Of a stretch of DNA of 64,000 nt, positions 54,951 to 64,000 are shown one piece after another (position 1 is the first letter of the stretch; every line of letters begins with the position of its first letter). The translations under genes and the position numbers were made by a program. The notes beneath the pieces are model-generated. The model did not search any database. It worked only from the letters and a program-made list of their open reading frames with translations, and had not been told where the DNA came from. The DNA is from Pinirhizobacter sp036499745 (GTDB taxonomy: Bacteria > Pseudomonadota > Gammaproteobacteria > Xanthomonadales > Rhodanobacteraceae), in NCBI RefSeq assembly GCF_036499745.1, contig NZ_DASYDG010000056.1, positions 3,737-67,736 of the forward strand, given 5' to 3'.

Positions 54951-56053
54951 GCCAGATGGAAGGCGACGGCCGGGCAGCCGGCATCCGCGGCAGGATCGGT
55001 GAGATGTGTTACTCAAGCGGCCTGCTTCCGCCGCTGCAACGCGTGCGCGCCATGCTGCAGAAAGAACTGCGCATCCTGGCCTATCACCGGATCATGCCGC
55101 TTCCCGATCCGGACACCTACGAATTCGACCTGGAACTCATCAGCGCCACGCCTGAGCGGTTCCACGAACAGATGTCGCGCATCAAACGCCACTTCCGGCC
55201 GATGCGCCTGACCGATGTGGTGGCGGCGATGGATGCCGGTCATTCGCTGCCACCCCATGCGGTTGCCATCACCTTCGACGACGGTTACGACGACAACTAC
55301 CGCTACGCCTATCCCATCCTGAAAGACCTCGGCATACCGGCGACGTTCTTCGTCTCTACCGGCCATATCGATACCGGCGCGCCGTTCGGGTACGACTGGC
55401 TGATGCACATGATCCTGCTCACCGACGCCTCGCGGCTTGACTTGCCGGAGCTTGGGATCGACGTGCCCATGCCCGCCGGGCGCGCCCAGCGCCGTGAGCT
55501 GGGCGGGGATGTGCTTTTGCAGATGAAGAATATCGATGCCTTCGCGCAGGAAGCGCTGATCGCGCGGCTCGGATGTGAGTGGAACCTGCCCTGCGACCAC
55601 ACACCCGACGACTGCCGGCCGATGACCTGGGACCAGCTGCGGCAGATGGCGGCGGCCGGACTTGAGATCGGATCGCACGGCGTTCACCACCGCATGCTGG
55701 CCAAAATGACTCCCGATGCCATGGTGCGCGAGATCCGCGAATCGAAGGCCACGCTCGACCGGGAGATCGGCGCCGACACCATGGTGATGTCCTACCCCGT
55801 AGGAGGCGATCGCGCCTTCGATCGCATGGTGATGGACGCCACCCGGGAAGCTGGTTTCGACGCGGCATGTTGCTATATCTGCGGCAGCAATCCGAATCCC
55901 GCATCCAATCGTTACGCCCTGCGCCGCCTGCCGGTGGAGCGCAACATGGGCCCGGGCTGGTTCGCAGCGATGCTGGCATTGCCGAGCCTGATGAGCTATC
56001 CCACGCAACACCGGGAGATCGAACGCGAGGCCGAGCCCGCATGTTCGTCCTGA
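54944..56053 (+). CDS. Polysaccharide deacetylase (CE4 family)
   Basis: 369 residues from the ATG at 54944 (MVSQMEGDGRAAG), 7 bases inside the preceding gene; MEGD at 54956 is the alternative. GGGGA lies ~9 bases upstream. The NodB motifs are AITFDDGYDDNY (catalytic Asp) and GSHGVHHRML (metal His). LRILAYHRIMPLPDPDTYEFDLE is typical of exopolysaccharide-associated CE4 enzymes. It removes N- or O-acetyl groups from the polymer in the periplasm or at the membrane. No signal peptide is obvious, so export is uncertain. Confidence 0.88.
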   Translation: MVSQMEGDGRAAGIRGRIGEMCYSSGLLPPLQRVRAMLQKELRILAYHRIMPLPDPDTYEFDLELISATPERFHEQMSRIKRHFRPMRLTDVVAAMDAGHSLPPHAVAITFDDGYDDNYRYAYPILKDLGIPATFFVSTGHIDTGAPFGYDWLMHMILLTDASRLDLPELGIDVPMPAGRAQRRELGGDVLLQMKNIDAFAQEALIARLGCEWNLPCDHTPDDCRPMTWDQLRQMAAAGLEIGSHGVHHRMLAKMTPDAMVREIRESKATLDREIGADTMVMSYPVGGDRAFDRMVMDATREAGFDAACCYICGSNPNPASNRYALRRLPVERNMGPGWFAAMLALPSLMSYPTQHREIEREAEPACSS

Positions 56054-57300
56054 TCCTCCTTTACGTGGTTCTTACCGTCATTCGTCCCCAGGACTACATG
56101 ACGGGGCTCCAGGGCGTGCCGCTGCTGCCGGCGGTGCTCATGCTGGCCTTCGGCGCCTGGGCCATCGGCAAGAAGAATTTCGCCGCCCCGCAATTCTTCA
56201 TCCTGCCCGCCTTCATGGTGGTGCTGATGATCTCCCAGGTTACCAATGGCTGGAGCGGGGGCGCGATCGACGAACTGGCCAAGTTCGGACCGACAGTGAT
56301 CGCGTTCTACATCCTGGCCACCGCGTGCACTTCGCCGCGCCGTCTCACCATCACCATGGCAACCCTCGTGATCTGTTCGATGGTGCTGGCCATGCATGGG
56401 GTGGGCCAGGTGAAAACCGGCATGGGCTGGACCGGCATTCCCATCGGCGAAGACGGCCGCATCCAGTACGTGGGCATCTTCAACGACCCGAACGACCTGG
56501 GCCTGTTGTTCGCCGCCACCGTACCGCTGGCTGCCTACCTGGCGATGCGCTCGAGGTTCATAGGCAAGCTGTTCTGGCTTTCCGGGCTAGTGCTCATCCT
56601 CTATGGCGTGTACCTGACCAATTCCCGTGGCGCGATGCTGGCGGTGCTGGTGGTGGGCGGATGCTATGTCTGGTACCGGCGCGGCGTCGTCACGGCCGGT
56701 GTGCTCGGCGTCGTGGGGCTGGCCTGCCTGAAGCTGGTGTCCTCGCGCATGGGCGAGCTCGATGCGGAAGAGGAATCCGCTTCCGGCCGCGTGGACGCCT
56801 GGTACTCGGGGCTGCATATGTTCATGTCGCATCCGACTTTCGGCGTGGGCGCGGGCAACTTTACCGAGTACAACGACCTCACCGCGCACAATTCCTTCGT
56901 ACTGGTGCTGGCCGAGACCGGCTTTGTCGGCTTCGTGCTGTGGCTGGCCTTCGTCGGCTACACGTTCTGGATGCTCTCCAACATCCTGCGCCACAAGTTC
57001 GACGCTGGCGGCGATGCGACGCTCGCACGCCGGTGGCACGATGAGCGCGTGGCCGCCCTGGCCATGCTGTTGGCGCTACTGGGCCTGTTCACCTGCGCCT
57101 TCTTCCTTAGCCGCAGCTACATGATCGTGCTGTATTTCTTCGCAGCCATGGCCACCGGGGCCTACCTGGGCGCCCGCGAGCGCTTCCCGGAGCTTCCGGA
57201 ACTGAAGTTCTCTCGCGGGGGCTGGCGCTGGGTGCCAATCTCGATGGGCAGTATCGCCGCCCTTTTTGTCCTTGTTGCCGTGTTGTTGCGAACCACATGA
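56041..57300 (+). CDS. O-antigen ligase/polymerase-like membrane protein
   Basis: 419 residues from MFVLILLYVVLTVIRPQDY, overlapping the deacetylase by 13 bases. About ten transmembrane helices are visible. The Wzy/O-ligase signature region is PNDLGLLFAATVPLAAYLAM, then LTNSRGAMLAVLVVGG, with a large periplasmic loop (ESASGRVDAWYSGLHMF). It probably polymerises or ligates the repeat unit; which of these cannot be told. The family is found in exopolysaccharide loci of the XrtA type. Confidence 0.87.
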   Translation: MFVLILLYVVLTVIRPQDYMTGLQGVPLLPAVLMLAFGAWAIGKKNFAAPQFFILPAFMVVLMISQVTNGWSGGAIDELAKFGPTVIAFYILATACTSPRRLTITMATLVICSMVLAMHGVGQVKTGMGWTGIPIGEDGRIQYVGIFNDPNDLGLLFAATVPLAAYLAMRSRFIGKLFWLSGLVLILYGVYLTNSRGAMLAVLVVGGCYVWYRRGVVTAGVLGVVGLACLKLVSSRMGELDAEEESASGRVDAWYSGLHMFMSHPTFGVGAGNFTEYNDLTAHNSFVLVLAETGFVGFVLWLAFVGYTFWMLSNILRHKFDAGGDATLARRWHDERVAALAMLLALLGLFTCAFFLSRSYMIVLYFFAAMATGAYLGARERFPELPELKFSRGGWRWVPISMGSIAALFVLVAVLLRTT

Positions 57301-58661
57301 ACGCCTTCTACGAACATGCCTTCCAGCGCGTGCTGTATCCGGCCTACGAGGCCGGCCTTCGCGGCCGCCGCACGCTCGAACACCTGGCAGACTACCGGCA
57401 CGACCAGTGGCTCTCCGCCGATGAACTGGCCGGATTGCAGCTCGATCGCCTGCGCCGCCTGCTTGAGCATTGCGAACGCGATGTTCCTTACTATCGCGAG
57501 CAGTGGCGCAAGCTCGGGTTCTCGCCGCGGGGCATGCACAACCTGGATGCCTTCGCCCAGCTACCGGTGCTGCGCAAGGACGACATCCGCGCCCATTTCC
57601 TCGAACTGCAGGCTGAGTCGATGCGCGGGGAGTTGTTGTTCAAGGCCACCGGTGGATCCACGGGCGACCCGTTGCGCTTTGGTTATACCCGCGAAAGCAA
57701 TGACCGCCGCGCCGCGGTGATGTGGCGCGGCTACGCCTGGGCAGGCGCGCGCATGGGTCGCCGCACGCTCTACCTGTGGGGCGGCGCGGTGGGCGATCCC
57801 ACCCGATCCAAGCAGTGGAAAGATCGCCTCTACAACGCCGCCTTCGCGCGCAAGATCCTCGACAGCTTCCATATGACCGAGGCGAACCTCCACGAATACG
57901 CCGAGGCGATCGATCGCTACCGGCCGCAGGTGATCGTCGGCTATGTGGGCCCCCTGGTACGCCTTGCCCGGTGGATCATCGACAACAAGCGCACCGTCTG
58001 GCGCCCTTCCGCGGTGATCGGCGGCGCCGAGGCCCTGCATGGATTCCAGCGGGAAGTGATCGAGGAGGCCTTCGGTTGCCCGGCCTATAACACTTACGGC
58101 TGCCGGGAATTCATGCTGGTGGCCAGCGAATGCGAGGAGCGCGAAGGCCTGCATGTCAACGCCGACCACCTCGTGCTGGAACTGCGATCGGGCGAGCGGG
58201 CCACCCGGCTGGGCTGCTCCGGCGAGGTGGTGCTGACTGATCTGTTCAACTACGGGTTCCCCTTCATCCGCTACGCCAACGGCGACATGGCCACCATGAG
58301 TACACGTGTGTGTGCCTGTGGCCGTTGCCTGCCGATGCTCGATAGCGTCGACGGCCGCGTGCTCGACGCGATCATCACCGCCAACGGACATCGCCTGCCT
58401 GGCGAATTCTTCCCGCACATGCTCAAGGATGTGCCCGGGCTGCTGCGTTTCCAGCTGGTGCAGCGTGAACTTGAACGCCTGGACCTTTCCATCGTGCGCG
58501 GCGAGGGTTTCGAAGATGCCTCGGTGGCTTACATCCGCCGCGAAGTGGCCAAGGTGCTGGGCGACAGCGTGACGGTGGATTGCCACTTCGTCCCGGATAT
58601 CCCGCTTACCGCCAGCGGCAAGCACCGGGTGACCATTTGCGAGCTGGATTCAACGTCATGA
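57297..58661 (+). CDS. CapK-type adenylate-forming enzyme
   Basis: 454 residues. The AMP-binding motif is FKATGGSTGDPLRF. NTYGCREFMLVASECEE corresponds to the A5 region, and VLTDLFNYGFPFIRYANGDMATM to the A7/A8 TGD-like region. It belongs to the phenylacetate-CoA ligase/CapK family found in capsule loci. A cysteine pair CACGRC lies at ~residues 337-342. The substrate is unknown. In this locus it could activate a small acid for transfer to the sugar or to the final orphan carrier domain. ATGA overlap with the previous gene. Confidence 0.87.
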   Translation: MNAFYEHAFQRVLYPAYEAGLRGRRTLEHLADYRHDQWLSADELAGLQLDRLRRLLEHCERDVPYYREQWRKLGFSPRGMHNLDAFAQLPVLRKDDIRAHFLELQAESMRGELLFKATGGSTGDPLRFGYTRESNDRRAAVMWRGYAWAGARMGRRTLYLWGGAVGDPTRSKQWKDRLYNAAFARKILDSFHMTEANLHEYAEAIDRYRPQVIVGYVGPLVRLARWIIDNKRTVWRPSAVIGGAEALHGFQREVIEEAFGCPAYNTYGCREFMLVASECEEREGLHVNADHLVLELRSGERATRLGCSGEVVLTDLFNYGFPFIRYANGDMATMSTRVCACGRCLPMLDSVDGRVLDAIITANGHRLPGEFFPHMLKDVPGLLRFQLVQRELERLDLSIVRGEGFEDASVAYIRREVAKVLGDSVTVDCHFVPDIPLTASGKHRVTICELDSTS

Positions 58662-59776
58662 ACATCACGCACTTCGTCGAGAACCTCAACCGCGGCGGCC
58701 TGGAACGAATGGTGCTGGAGCTGGTCAAGCTGCAGCAGGCGCAAGGCCATGCCTGCCAGGTGGTGTGCCTGTACGAGGAGGGGACACTGGCCGACGAACT
58801 CATTCGCCATGACATCCCGGTGTATGCCTGCGGCAAGCGCAACGGCCTGGACGTACGTGCACTCATGCGTGCCCGGCATCATGTGCGCGAGCACGACACC
58901 GATATCCTGCATACGCACAACGCCGTTGCCCACTACCAGGCCGTGCTGGCCACGTGGGGCCTTCGCATGGGCATGGTGATCAACACACGCCACGGCATGG
59001 GCGGAAATCGTCACGCCACCCGCCGCGAATGGCTTTACCGCCGGGCACTGGCGCGTACCAACGCCGTGGTGGCCGTTTGCGAGGCCGCGCGCAACGACGC
59101 GGTGGCCCGGGGCATCGTCCCGCCGAGGAAATCCCGCGTGGTCACCAACGGCATCCGTATCGATGCCTTCGCCCCGGCGTCGGATTCCATGCACGAACGG
59201 CTGACGCGGATGCTCAACGTGCCGCAGCGCACGCAACTGGTGGGCACCGTCGGTCGCCTGAACTGGGCCAAGGACCAGGTTAACCTGATCCGCGCCTTCG
59301 CCCGCGTGCACCGCCGCAAGCCCGATACGGCGCTGGTACTGATCGGCGATGGCGAACTACGCGAAGACCTTCGCATGCAGGCCTTCGATGAGGGCGTGGC
59401 CGGCAGCGTGCACTTCCTGGGCGACCGTGATGATGTACACGAACTGCTGCAGGGGTTGGACCTTTTCGTGCTGTCCTCGTCCAGCGAGGGCTATTCCATG
59501 GCGTTGCTCGAAGCCAGCGCCACGGGCCTGCCGATCCTTGCCACTGACGTCGGCGGCAACCGCGAGATCGTGCACGACGGCCAGACCGGCCGCCTGGTGC
59601 CGGCAGGCAATGCACCCAGGCTCGGTGACGCCATGCTCGCCATGCTGCGCGAACCGCGCCAGGCACGGGGACTGGGCGAGGCCGCGCGCACCTGGGTGCA
59701 GGCGAATGGGTCGCTCGAAGCCATGGCCGTGCGCTATACCCGCCTCTACAACGGCGGTACCGGCCTCACGGCATGA
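58658..59776 (+). CDS. Glycosyltransferase family 4
   Basis: 372 residues from MNITHFVENLNRGGLERMVLELVKL, a GT-B fold N-terminus with the GGxE/R motif. The C-terminal donor site is LFVLSSSSEGYSMALLEASATGLPILATDVGGNREIV with the EX7E catalytic pattern. It transfers a nucleotide-activated sugar to the growing repeat unit in the cytoplasm. Start overlaps the CapK stop by 4 bases. Confidence 0.92.
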   Translation: MNITHFVENLNRGGLERMVLELVKLQQAQGHACQVVCLYEEGTLADELIRHDIPVYACGKRNGLDVRALMRARHHVREHDTDILHTHNAVAHYQAVLATWGLRMGMVINTRHGMGGNRHATRREWLYRRALARTNAVVAVCEAARNDAVARGIVPPRKSRVVTNGIRIDAFAPASDSMHERLTRMLNVPQRTQLVGTVGRLNWAKDQVNLIRAFARVHRRKPDTALVLIGDGELREDLRMQAFDEGVAGSVHFLGDRDDVHELLQGLDLFVLSSSSEGYSMALLEASATGLPILATDVGGNREIVHDGQTGRLVPAGNAPRLGDAMLAMLREPRQARGLGEAARTWVQANGSLEAMAVRYTRLYNGGTGLTA

Positions 59777-60945
59777 AGATCCTGGCATTGACCAACCTCT
59801 TTCCCACACCCTGGGATCCGCTGCGCGGCGCTTTCAACCGCCAGCAGTTCGAACGCCTCGGCCGACGGCACGAAGTGGACGTGATCACCGCGGTCGACTT
59901 CCGCCAGCGCATGGGCAAACGCCAGGCCTTCGCCGGCGTACCGGGTGTGCGCGCGGACTACTTCACTTTTTTCTACCCACCTCGCATCGGCCGCACGCTG
60001 CATGCGTTCTGCTGGTGGGCAAGCCTGGAGTTGCAAAAAGGCCGGGCCATCAGGCAGGCGCGGTACGACGCTGTACTCGCCAGCTGGGGCTATCCCGACG
60101 CCGTGGCCGCGGGTGTCCTGGCCCGCCACCTGGGTATTCCCTACGCGGTGAAACTCCACGGCAGCGATCTCAACGTGCAGGCCAACCACGCCATGCGGCG
60201 CCGGCAGATCTGTTCGGCGCTCCGCGGCGCCGGCGCCGTGATCACGGTCAGCGGCGCGCTTGCAGCGCGGGCCCGCGAGCTCGGCGCCGATGCATCCACC
60301 ACCCACGTGCTCTACAACGGTGTGGATAGCGAACTGTTCGGACCCGGCCAGCGAGATGCGGCGCGGGCGCATCTGGGGCTTCCCCCCGATGTGCCGCTGG
60401 TGCTGTTCGTGGGGAACCTCAAGGACACCAAGGGTTGCAACGATCTGCTGGAAGCCTTCCCGGCCGTGCTTTCCCAGCGGCCCGACGCGTTACTTATGTA
60501 TGTTGGCGAGGGCCGCGAGCAGGCCGTGATGGCGGCGCGCGCGCAGGCGTTGGGCTGCCAGGAAAACGTGCGCTTCGCCGGCGCCGTGGCGCATGCCGAC
60601 CTCCCCCACTGGTTCCGTGCCGCCAGCGTGCTGTGCCTGCCAAGCCACAACGAAGGCGTGCCCAACGTGGTGCTCGAAGCCATGGCCTGCGGCACACCGG
60701 TAGTTGCCACCAACGTCGGCGGCATCCCCGAGGTATTGCCGGAGCTTGCCGGCATGCTGGTGGAACCACGCATGCAACCGGCGCTATCGGGCGCCCTGCT
60801 CGAGGCCCTGGGGCGCGACTGGGACACCGCCGCCATCGCCGCGCATGCATCGCATTTCCGCTGGGACGACAACATCGACCGGCTCGAATCCATCCTGGCC
60901 ACGTTGCCACCCATCCACGCCGTTTCCGCAGGGGCCTCGGCATGA
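59773..60945 (+). CDS. Glycosyltransferase family 4
   Basis: 390 residues. MKILALTNLFPTPWDPLRGAFNRQQFERLGRRHEVDVI is a typical GT4 opening. LPSHNEGVPNVVLEAMACGTPVVATNVGGIPEVLPE is the donor-binding motif. AVKLHGSDLNVQANHAMRRRQ lies in the acceptor half. Sugar specificity is not readable. It overlaps both neighbours by 4 bases. Confidence 0.92.
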   Translation: MKILALTNLFPTPWDPLRGAFNRQQFERLGRRHEVDVITAVDFRQRMGKRQAFAGVPGVRADYFTFFYPPRIGRTLHAFCWWASLELQKGRAIRQARYDAVLASWGYPDAVAAGVLARHLGIPYAVKLHGSDLNVQANHAMRRRQICSALRGAGAVITVSGALAARARELGADASTTHVLYNGVDSELFGPGQRDAARAHLGLPPDVPLVLFVGNLKDTKGCNDLLEAFPAVLSQRPDALLMYVGEGREQAVMAARAQALGCQENVRFAGAVAHADLPHWFRAASVLCLPSHNEGVPNVVLEAMACGTPVVATNVGGIPEVLPELAGMLVEPRMQPALSGALLEALGRDWDTAAIAAHASHFRWDDNIDRLESILATLPPIHAVSAGASA

Positions 60946-61580
60946 CATTGAAACCGCGCAAGCAGGATTTCCTCGACCTGCTGCCTTCGAGCGTCGTGGT
61001 CACGCACCAGCGTCGACACGGTAACGCCCGCTACCTCACCTTCGACGACGGTCCCAATCCGCAGCACACGCCCCGCCTGCTCGACCTCCTGGCGAAGCAC
61101 GGCATCAAGGCAAGTTTCTTCGTGGTCGGCCAGAAGGTCGAACGACATCGAGCCATCGTTGCGCGCATCGCCGCCGAAGGACACATGCTGGGTAACCACT
61201 CTTATTCGCACTGGTCATTCAAGCCGATGACCCAGGCCGGCAGGCTGAAGGAAATCCGCCAGACCGATGAACTTCTGCAACCCCATACCGGCCGCCCCAC
61301 CCACCGCATGCGACCGCCCGCCGGTCATATGGCCCCCGCCCTGCTATGGCACTTCGCCCTGAACCGCCGCAATCTGGTGCACTGGTCGTATGACAGCATG
61401 GACTACCAGCGACCCGACCACGACGAACTCGTGGCGCGGCTGCTCGACACACCGCCTGGCCCAGGCGACATTGTCCTGATGCACGACGACAGCGGCGCCG
61501 CGGCGAACGCCCTGGCCGATGTGATACCCACATGGCTCGAACGCGGTTACACCTTCGCACCGCTGCCGGTGGACGCATGA
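60942..61580 (+). CDS. Polysaccharide deacetylase (NodB/CE4), second
   Basis: 212 residues from MTLKPRKQDFLDLLPSSVVV (a longer frame upstream is out of context). CE4 motifs are clear: YLTFDDGPNPQHTPRLLDLL, GNHSYSHWSF, and RPPAGHM. No signal peptide. It is smaller than the first deacetylase, consisting of the NodB core only. It probably deacetylates a sugar intermediate or the polymer. ATGA overlaps on both sides. Confidence 0.88.
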   Translation: MTLKPRKQDFLDLLPSSVVVTHQRRHGNARYLTFDDGPNPQHTPRLLDLLAKHGIKASFFVVGQKVERHRAIVARIAAEGHMLGNHSYSHWSFKPMTQAGRLKEIRQTDELLQPHTGRPTHRMRPPAGHMAPALLWHFALNRRNLVHWSYDSMDYQRPDHDELVARLLDTPPGPGDIVLMHDDSGAAANALADVIPTWLERGYTFAPLPVDA

Positions 61581-62743
61581 ACATCCTGTACCACCACCGC
61601 ACCCGCGGGCGCCACGTCGAGGGCGTGCATATCCGCGGTATCGTGCACGCCCTTCGCGACCTCGGACACCAGGTGAGCGTGCTGTCGTTCCCAGGCGCCG
61701 ACCCCGAGCATGAGGCACCGGCACACGAGCCAGGCAAGCAGGGACGGCTGGCGGCGTTCGTCGCGAACCTTCCTGGCGTTCTGTTCGAACTGCTCGAGCT
61801 TGGTTACAACCTCGTCACCGTACCGCGCATGGCGCGTGCCATCGCCGCGAACGCACCGGCGCTGATCTACGAGCGCTATTCGCTGTTCCTGTGCGCCACG
61901 GTCTGGATGGCACGGCGCCGGAACATCCCGTTGGTGCTGGAAATCAACGACTCGGCGCTGGTCCACCGCGTGCGGCCGCTGAAACTGAAATCGCTGGCGC
62001 GCCGCATCGAAGGCTGGTGCCTGCGAAACGCCACGGGCCTGGTGTTCATCTCAAGCTACTTCCGCGACCAGGCGATCAAGGCACATGGCGATATCGCACC
62101 TTCGGTGATCTCGCCCAACGCCGCGGACCTGGCCCGTTTCGATCCCGCTCGCTTCGATCGACAGGCACTGCGCCATGCACGGGGCCTGGACCAGCGTATC
62201 GTCTGCGGCCATATCGGCGTCTTCGCCCACTGGCATGGCGTGGACGGCTTCGTCGAGGCGATCGCCGCGCGCCTGGCGGAAGTACCGGACCTGGCACTGG
62301 TATTCGTGGGCGATGGCAAAACACTTCCTGCCGTGCGCGCGCTCGTTGCCGGCCGCGGCCTTGCCGACCGCGTGCTGCTGCCCGGCCGCGTTCCCCATGA
62401 CGAGATCGCCAGTTGGATCGCCTGCATGGACTACGCCGTACTGCCCGATTCCAATCTTTACGGATCACCGATGAAGCTCTTCGAATTCATGGGCATGGGC
62501 GTAGCCGTGGTGGCTCCGGATTACGCACCGGTAGCGGAAGTCATCGGCGACGGCGCCACCGGCTGGCTGTTCCCGCGGGGAGAGACCGCCGCCTGCGTCG
62601 AGCGCGTACTGGAACTGGCGGCCCGCGAAGACGAACGGCGCCGTGTCGGCGAGGCGGCGCGCAGCTACATCCAGCGCGAGCGGCAATGGCGTAACAACGC
62701 CGAGCAACTGTTGAGCCTCGTCAACGGGCGGACGCCAGCATGA
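61577..62743 (+). CDS. Glycosyltransferase family 4, third
   Basis: 388 residues. MNILYHHRTRGRHVEGVHIRGIV opens the GT-B fold. The second half has GHIGVFAHWHGVDGFVEAIA, VLLPGRVPHDEIASWIACMDYAVLPDSNLYGSPMKLFEFMGMGVAVVAPD, with the EFMGMG donor-site pattern. Coupled to neighbours by 4-base overlaps. Specificity unknown. Confidence 0.92.
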   Translation: MNILYHHRTRGRHVEGVHIRGIVHALRDLGHQVSVLSFPGADPEHEAPAHEPGKQGRLAAFVANLPGVLFELLELGYNLVTVPRMARAIAANAPALIYERYSLFLCATVWMARRRNIPLVLEINDSALVHRVRPLKLKSLARRIEGWCLRNATGLVFISSYFRDQAIKAHGDIAPSVISPNAADLARFDPARFDRQALRHARGLDQRIVCGHIGVFAHWHGVDGFVEAIAARLAEVPDLALVFVGDGKTLPAVRALVAGRGLADRVLLPGRVPHDEIASWIACMDYAVLPDSNLYGSPMKLFEFMGMGVAVVAPDYAPVAEVIGDGATGWLFPRGETAACVERVLELAAREDERRRVGEAARSYIQRERQWRNNAEQLLSLVNGRTPA

Positions 62744-63921
62744 TCGCCATGATGATCCCGGCGTTAGCGGCCGCTGTAGCCCTGATGGCCTTGCTCGCCG
62801 TGGCATGGGCGATCCGGGCGCGCAACATGCAGATATGGCTGGGCTCGTATATCCGGCGCCGCAAGCCTGCCCGCGGCAGTGGCCCCACCCACGTGATGTT
62901 TGCCTTCGTCGACCACTTCGAGCCGAACTGGGGGCGCGTGGACATGATCACCCAGCGCGCCCGCGTCGACCGCTGGTGCACCGATTACCGCGCCATGGCA
63001 TCAAAGCACCGGGACGCCGACGGACGCCATCCTCAACACAGCTTCTTTTATCCGGAAGAAGAATACGTCGAGGAACACCTTGAGAAAATCGCGGGGTTGT
63101 GCGCCGACGGTTTCGGCGAGCTTGAAATCCACCTGCACCACGACAACGACACGCCTGAGAATTTCCGGGCCACCATCGACCGCTTCAACCAGCTCCTGCA
63201 CGAACGCCATGGCGCGCTGCCGCGCGATCCGGTCACCGGCAAGCTGCGCTTCGCCTTCATCCACGGCAACTGGTGCCTCGACAACTCGCGCGCTGACGGC
63301 CGCTGGTGCGGCATCAACAACGAACTGGTGCTGTTGCGGGAACTGGGCTGCTATGCCGACTTCACCCTTCCCTCCGCGCCCAGTGAAACGCAGACGCGCA
63401 CCATCAACACCATCTACTACGCTACCGACGATCCGCTCAAGCCGAAATCGCATGACACCGGTGTGCCGGTGCGCGTGGGCGGCAAGCCATCGGGCGACCT
63501 GATGATCATCCAGGGGCCGCTGGGCCTGAACTGGCGCCAGAGGCGCTTTGGCCTCATTCCCCGCATTGAGAATTCCGACGTGCGCCGCGCCTGCCCACCG
63601 GCGCCTTCACGCGTGGATGCGTGGGTGGATACCGGCATCCACGTGCAGGGAAAACCCGATTGGGTGTTCGTGAAGGTACACACCCATGGCACCCAGGAAC
63701 GGGACATGGATACCTTGCTCGGCGACCCCGTGCACGCCATGCACGCGCACCTGGAATCGAAGTACAACGATGGCAAACGTTACATCCTGCATTACGTGAC
63801 GGCGCGCGAGATGTACAACATCGTCAAGGCCGCCGAAGCGGGCAAGGAGGGCAATCCCCACCAGTGGCGCGATTTCGAACTGCCCGCGCCACGCCACATG
63901 CCAATCCACCACCATGCGTAG
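62740..63921 (+). CDS. Conserved membrane-anchored protein, putative deacetylase-like
   Basis: 393 residues. One N-terminal helix (IPALAAAVALMALLAVAWAI) anchors it. The remainder has HVMFAFVDHFEPNWG, FGELEIHLHHDNDTPENF and FAFIHGNWCLDNSR. These Asp/His-rich motifs resemble the metal sites of the deacetylase (glycoside hydrolase/deacetylase) superfamily, but I do not recognise a named family with confidence. Coupled to both neighbours (4 and 8 bases). It is probably a polymer-modifying enzyme. Confidence 0.7.
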   Translation: MIAMMIPALAAAVALMALLAVAWAIRARNMQIWLGSYIRRRKPARGSGPTHVMFAFVDHFEPNWGRVDMITQRARVDRWCTDYRAMASKHRDADGRHPQHSFFYPEEEYVEEHLEKIAGLCADGFGELEIHLHHDNDTPENFRATIDRFNQLLHERHGALPRDPVTGKLRFAFIHGNWCLDNSRADGRWCGINNELVLLRELGCYADFTLPSAPSETQTRTINTIYYATDDPLKPKSHDTGVPVRVGGKPSGDLMIIQGPLGLNWRQRRFGLIPRIENSDVRRACPPAPSRVDAWVDTGIHVQGKPDWVFVKVHTHGTQERDMDTLLGDPVHAMHAHLESKYNDGKRYILHYVTAREMYNIVKAAEAGKEGNPHQWRDFELPAPRHMPIHHHA

Positions 63922-64000
63922 CGTGCTTATCTGCCATGCCGGCGACACCTTCGACCGCGAGGGCCTGGCGGCGTGGCTGGCATCCTTCAGCACCCTGGCC
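63914..64000 (+). CDS. Start of a further gene in the coupled run (partial)
   Basis: Only 29 codons are visible: MRSVLICHAGDTFDREGLAA and on. The start overlaps the previous stop by 8 bases, keeping the coupled pattern. The opening strand and acidic turn recall formyltransferase-like proteins, but the fragment is far too short to assign. Confidence 0.5.
   Translation, partial: MRSVLICHAGDTFDREGLAAWLASFSTLA

Overview
The window looks like chromosomal DNA of a high-GC gammaproteobacterium of the Xanthomonadales, most likely Rhodanobacteraceae (Luteibacter, Dyella or Frateuria type). The grounds are the housekeeping order yhdP-rng-maf-rlmH-rsfS-nadD-holA-lptE-leuS, a cyoABCD quinol oxidase followed by a SURF1 gene instead of cyoE, and the protein sequences themselves. 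The genus is inferred, not proven.

Region 1 (1-15.65 kb) is core genome. A leftward block carries yhdP (partial), rng, maf, rlmH, rsfS, nadD, holA, lptE and leuS. An OmpR-type two-component system is inserted rightward at 2.1-4.2 kb. Next comes a leftward pqi-type lipid-transport operon (two separate PqiA halves, PqiB with MCE domains, PqiC lipoprotein), then a rightward thioredoxin-TPR chaperone gene coupled to a DUF4442 gene. Region 2 (15.65-22.35 kb) holds an MFS transporter divergent from cyoABCD, SURF1 and a small secreted protein. A textbook terminator hairpin lies inside the first codons of SURF1.

Region 3 (22.35-30.4 kb) is accessory. It starts with a gene-poor stretch that carries a phage C4/ash-like or MITE-like inverted repeat. 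Small redox and detoxification genes with their regulators follow: tautomerase, secreted esterase, LysR, lipocalin-like protein, AhpD-like protein, AraC and a FAD monooxygenase. It ends with a lone AT-richer HEPN/Abi-like gene of probable anti-phage role and an orphan terminator. A secreted M61 metallopeptidase closes this part.

Region 4 (32.6 kb to the end) is one large exopolysaccharide-type locus. It has nucleotide-sugar enzymes (TviB-like dehydrogenase, UDP-glucuronate epimerase-like), a GMC oxidoreductase, a 4'-phosphopantetheinyl transferase and an EpsB-type initiating sugar transferase. Two giant genes encode a hybrid NRPS-PKS. A translationally coupled run follows: GT2, two polysaccharide deacetylases, an O-antigen-ligase/polymerase-like membrane protein, a CapK-type adenylate-forming enzyme, three GT4 glycosyltransferases, a conserved unknown, and the start of another gene. 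The assembly line reads A-PCP-KS-AT-ACP-aminotransferase / C-A-PCP-C-(degenerate A)-PCP, with no terminal thioesterase or reductase. My leading hypothesis is that this locus makes an exopolysaccharide or glycoconjugate that carries, or is made together with, a short peptide containing a beta-amino acid. That is the most novel feature of the window.

No rRNA, tRNA, CRISPR array or complete insertion sequence was recognised.
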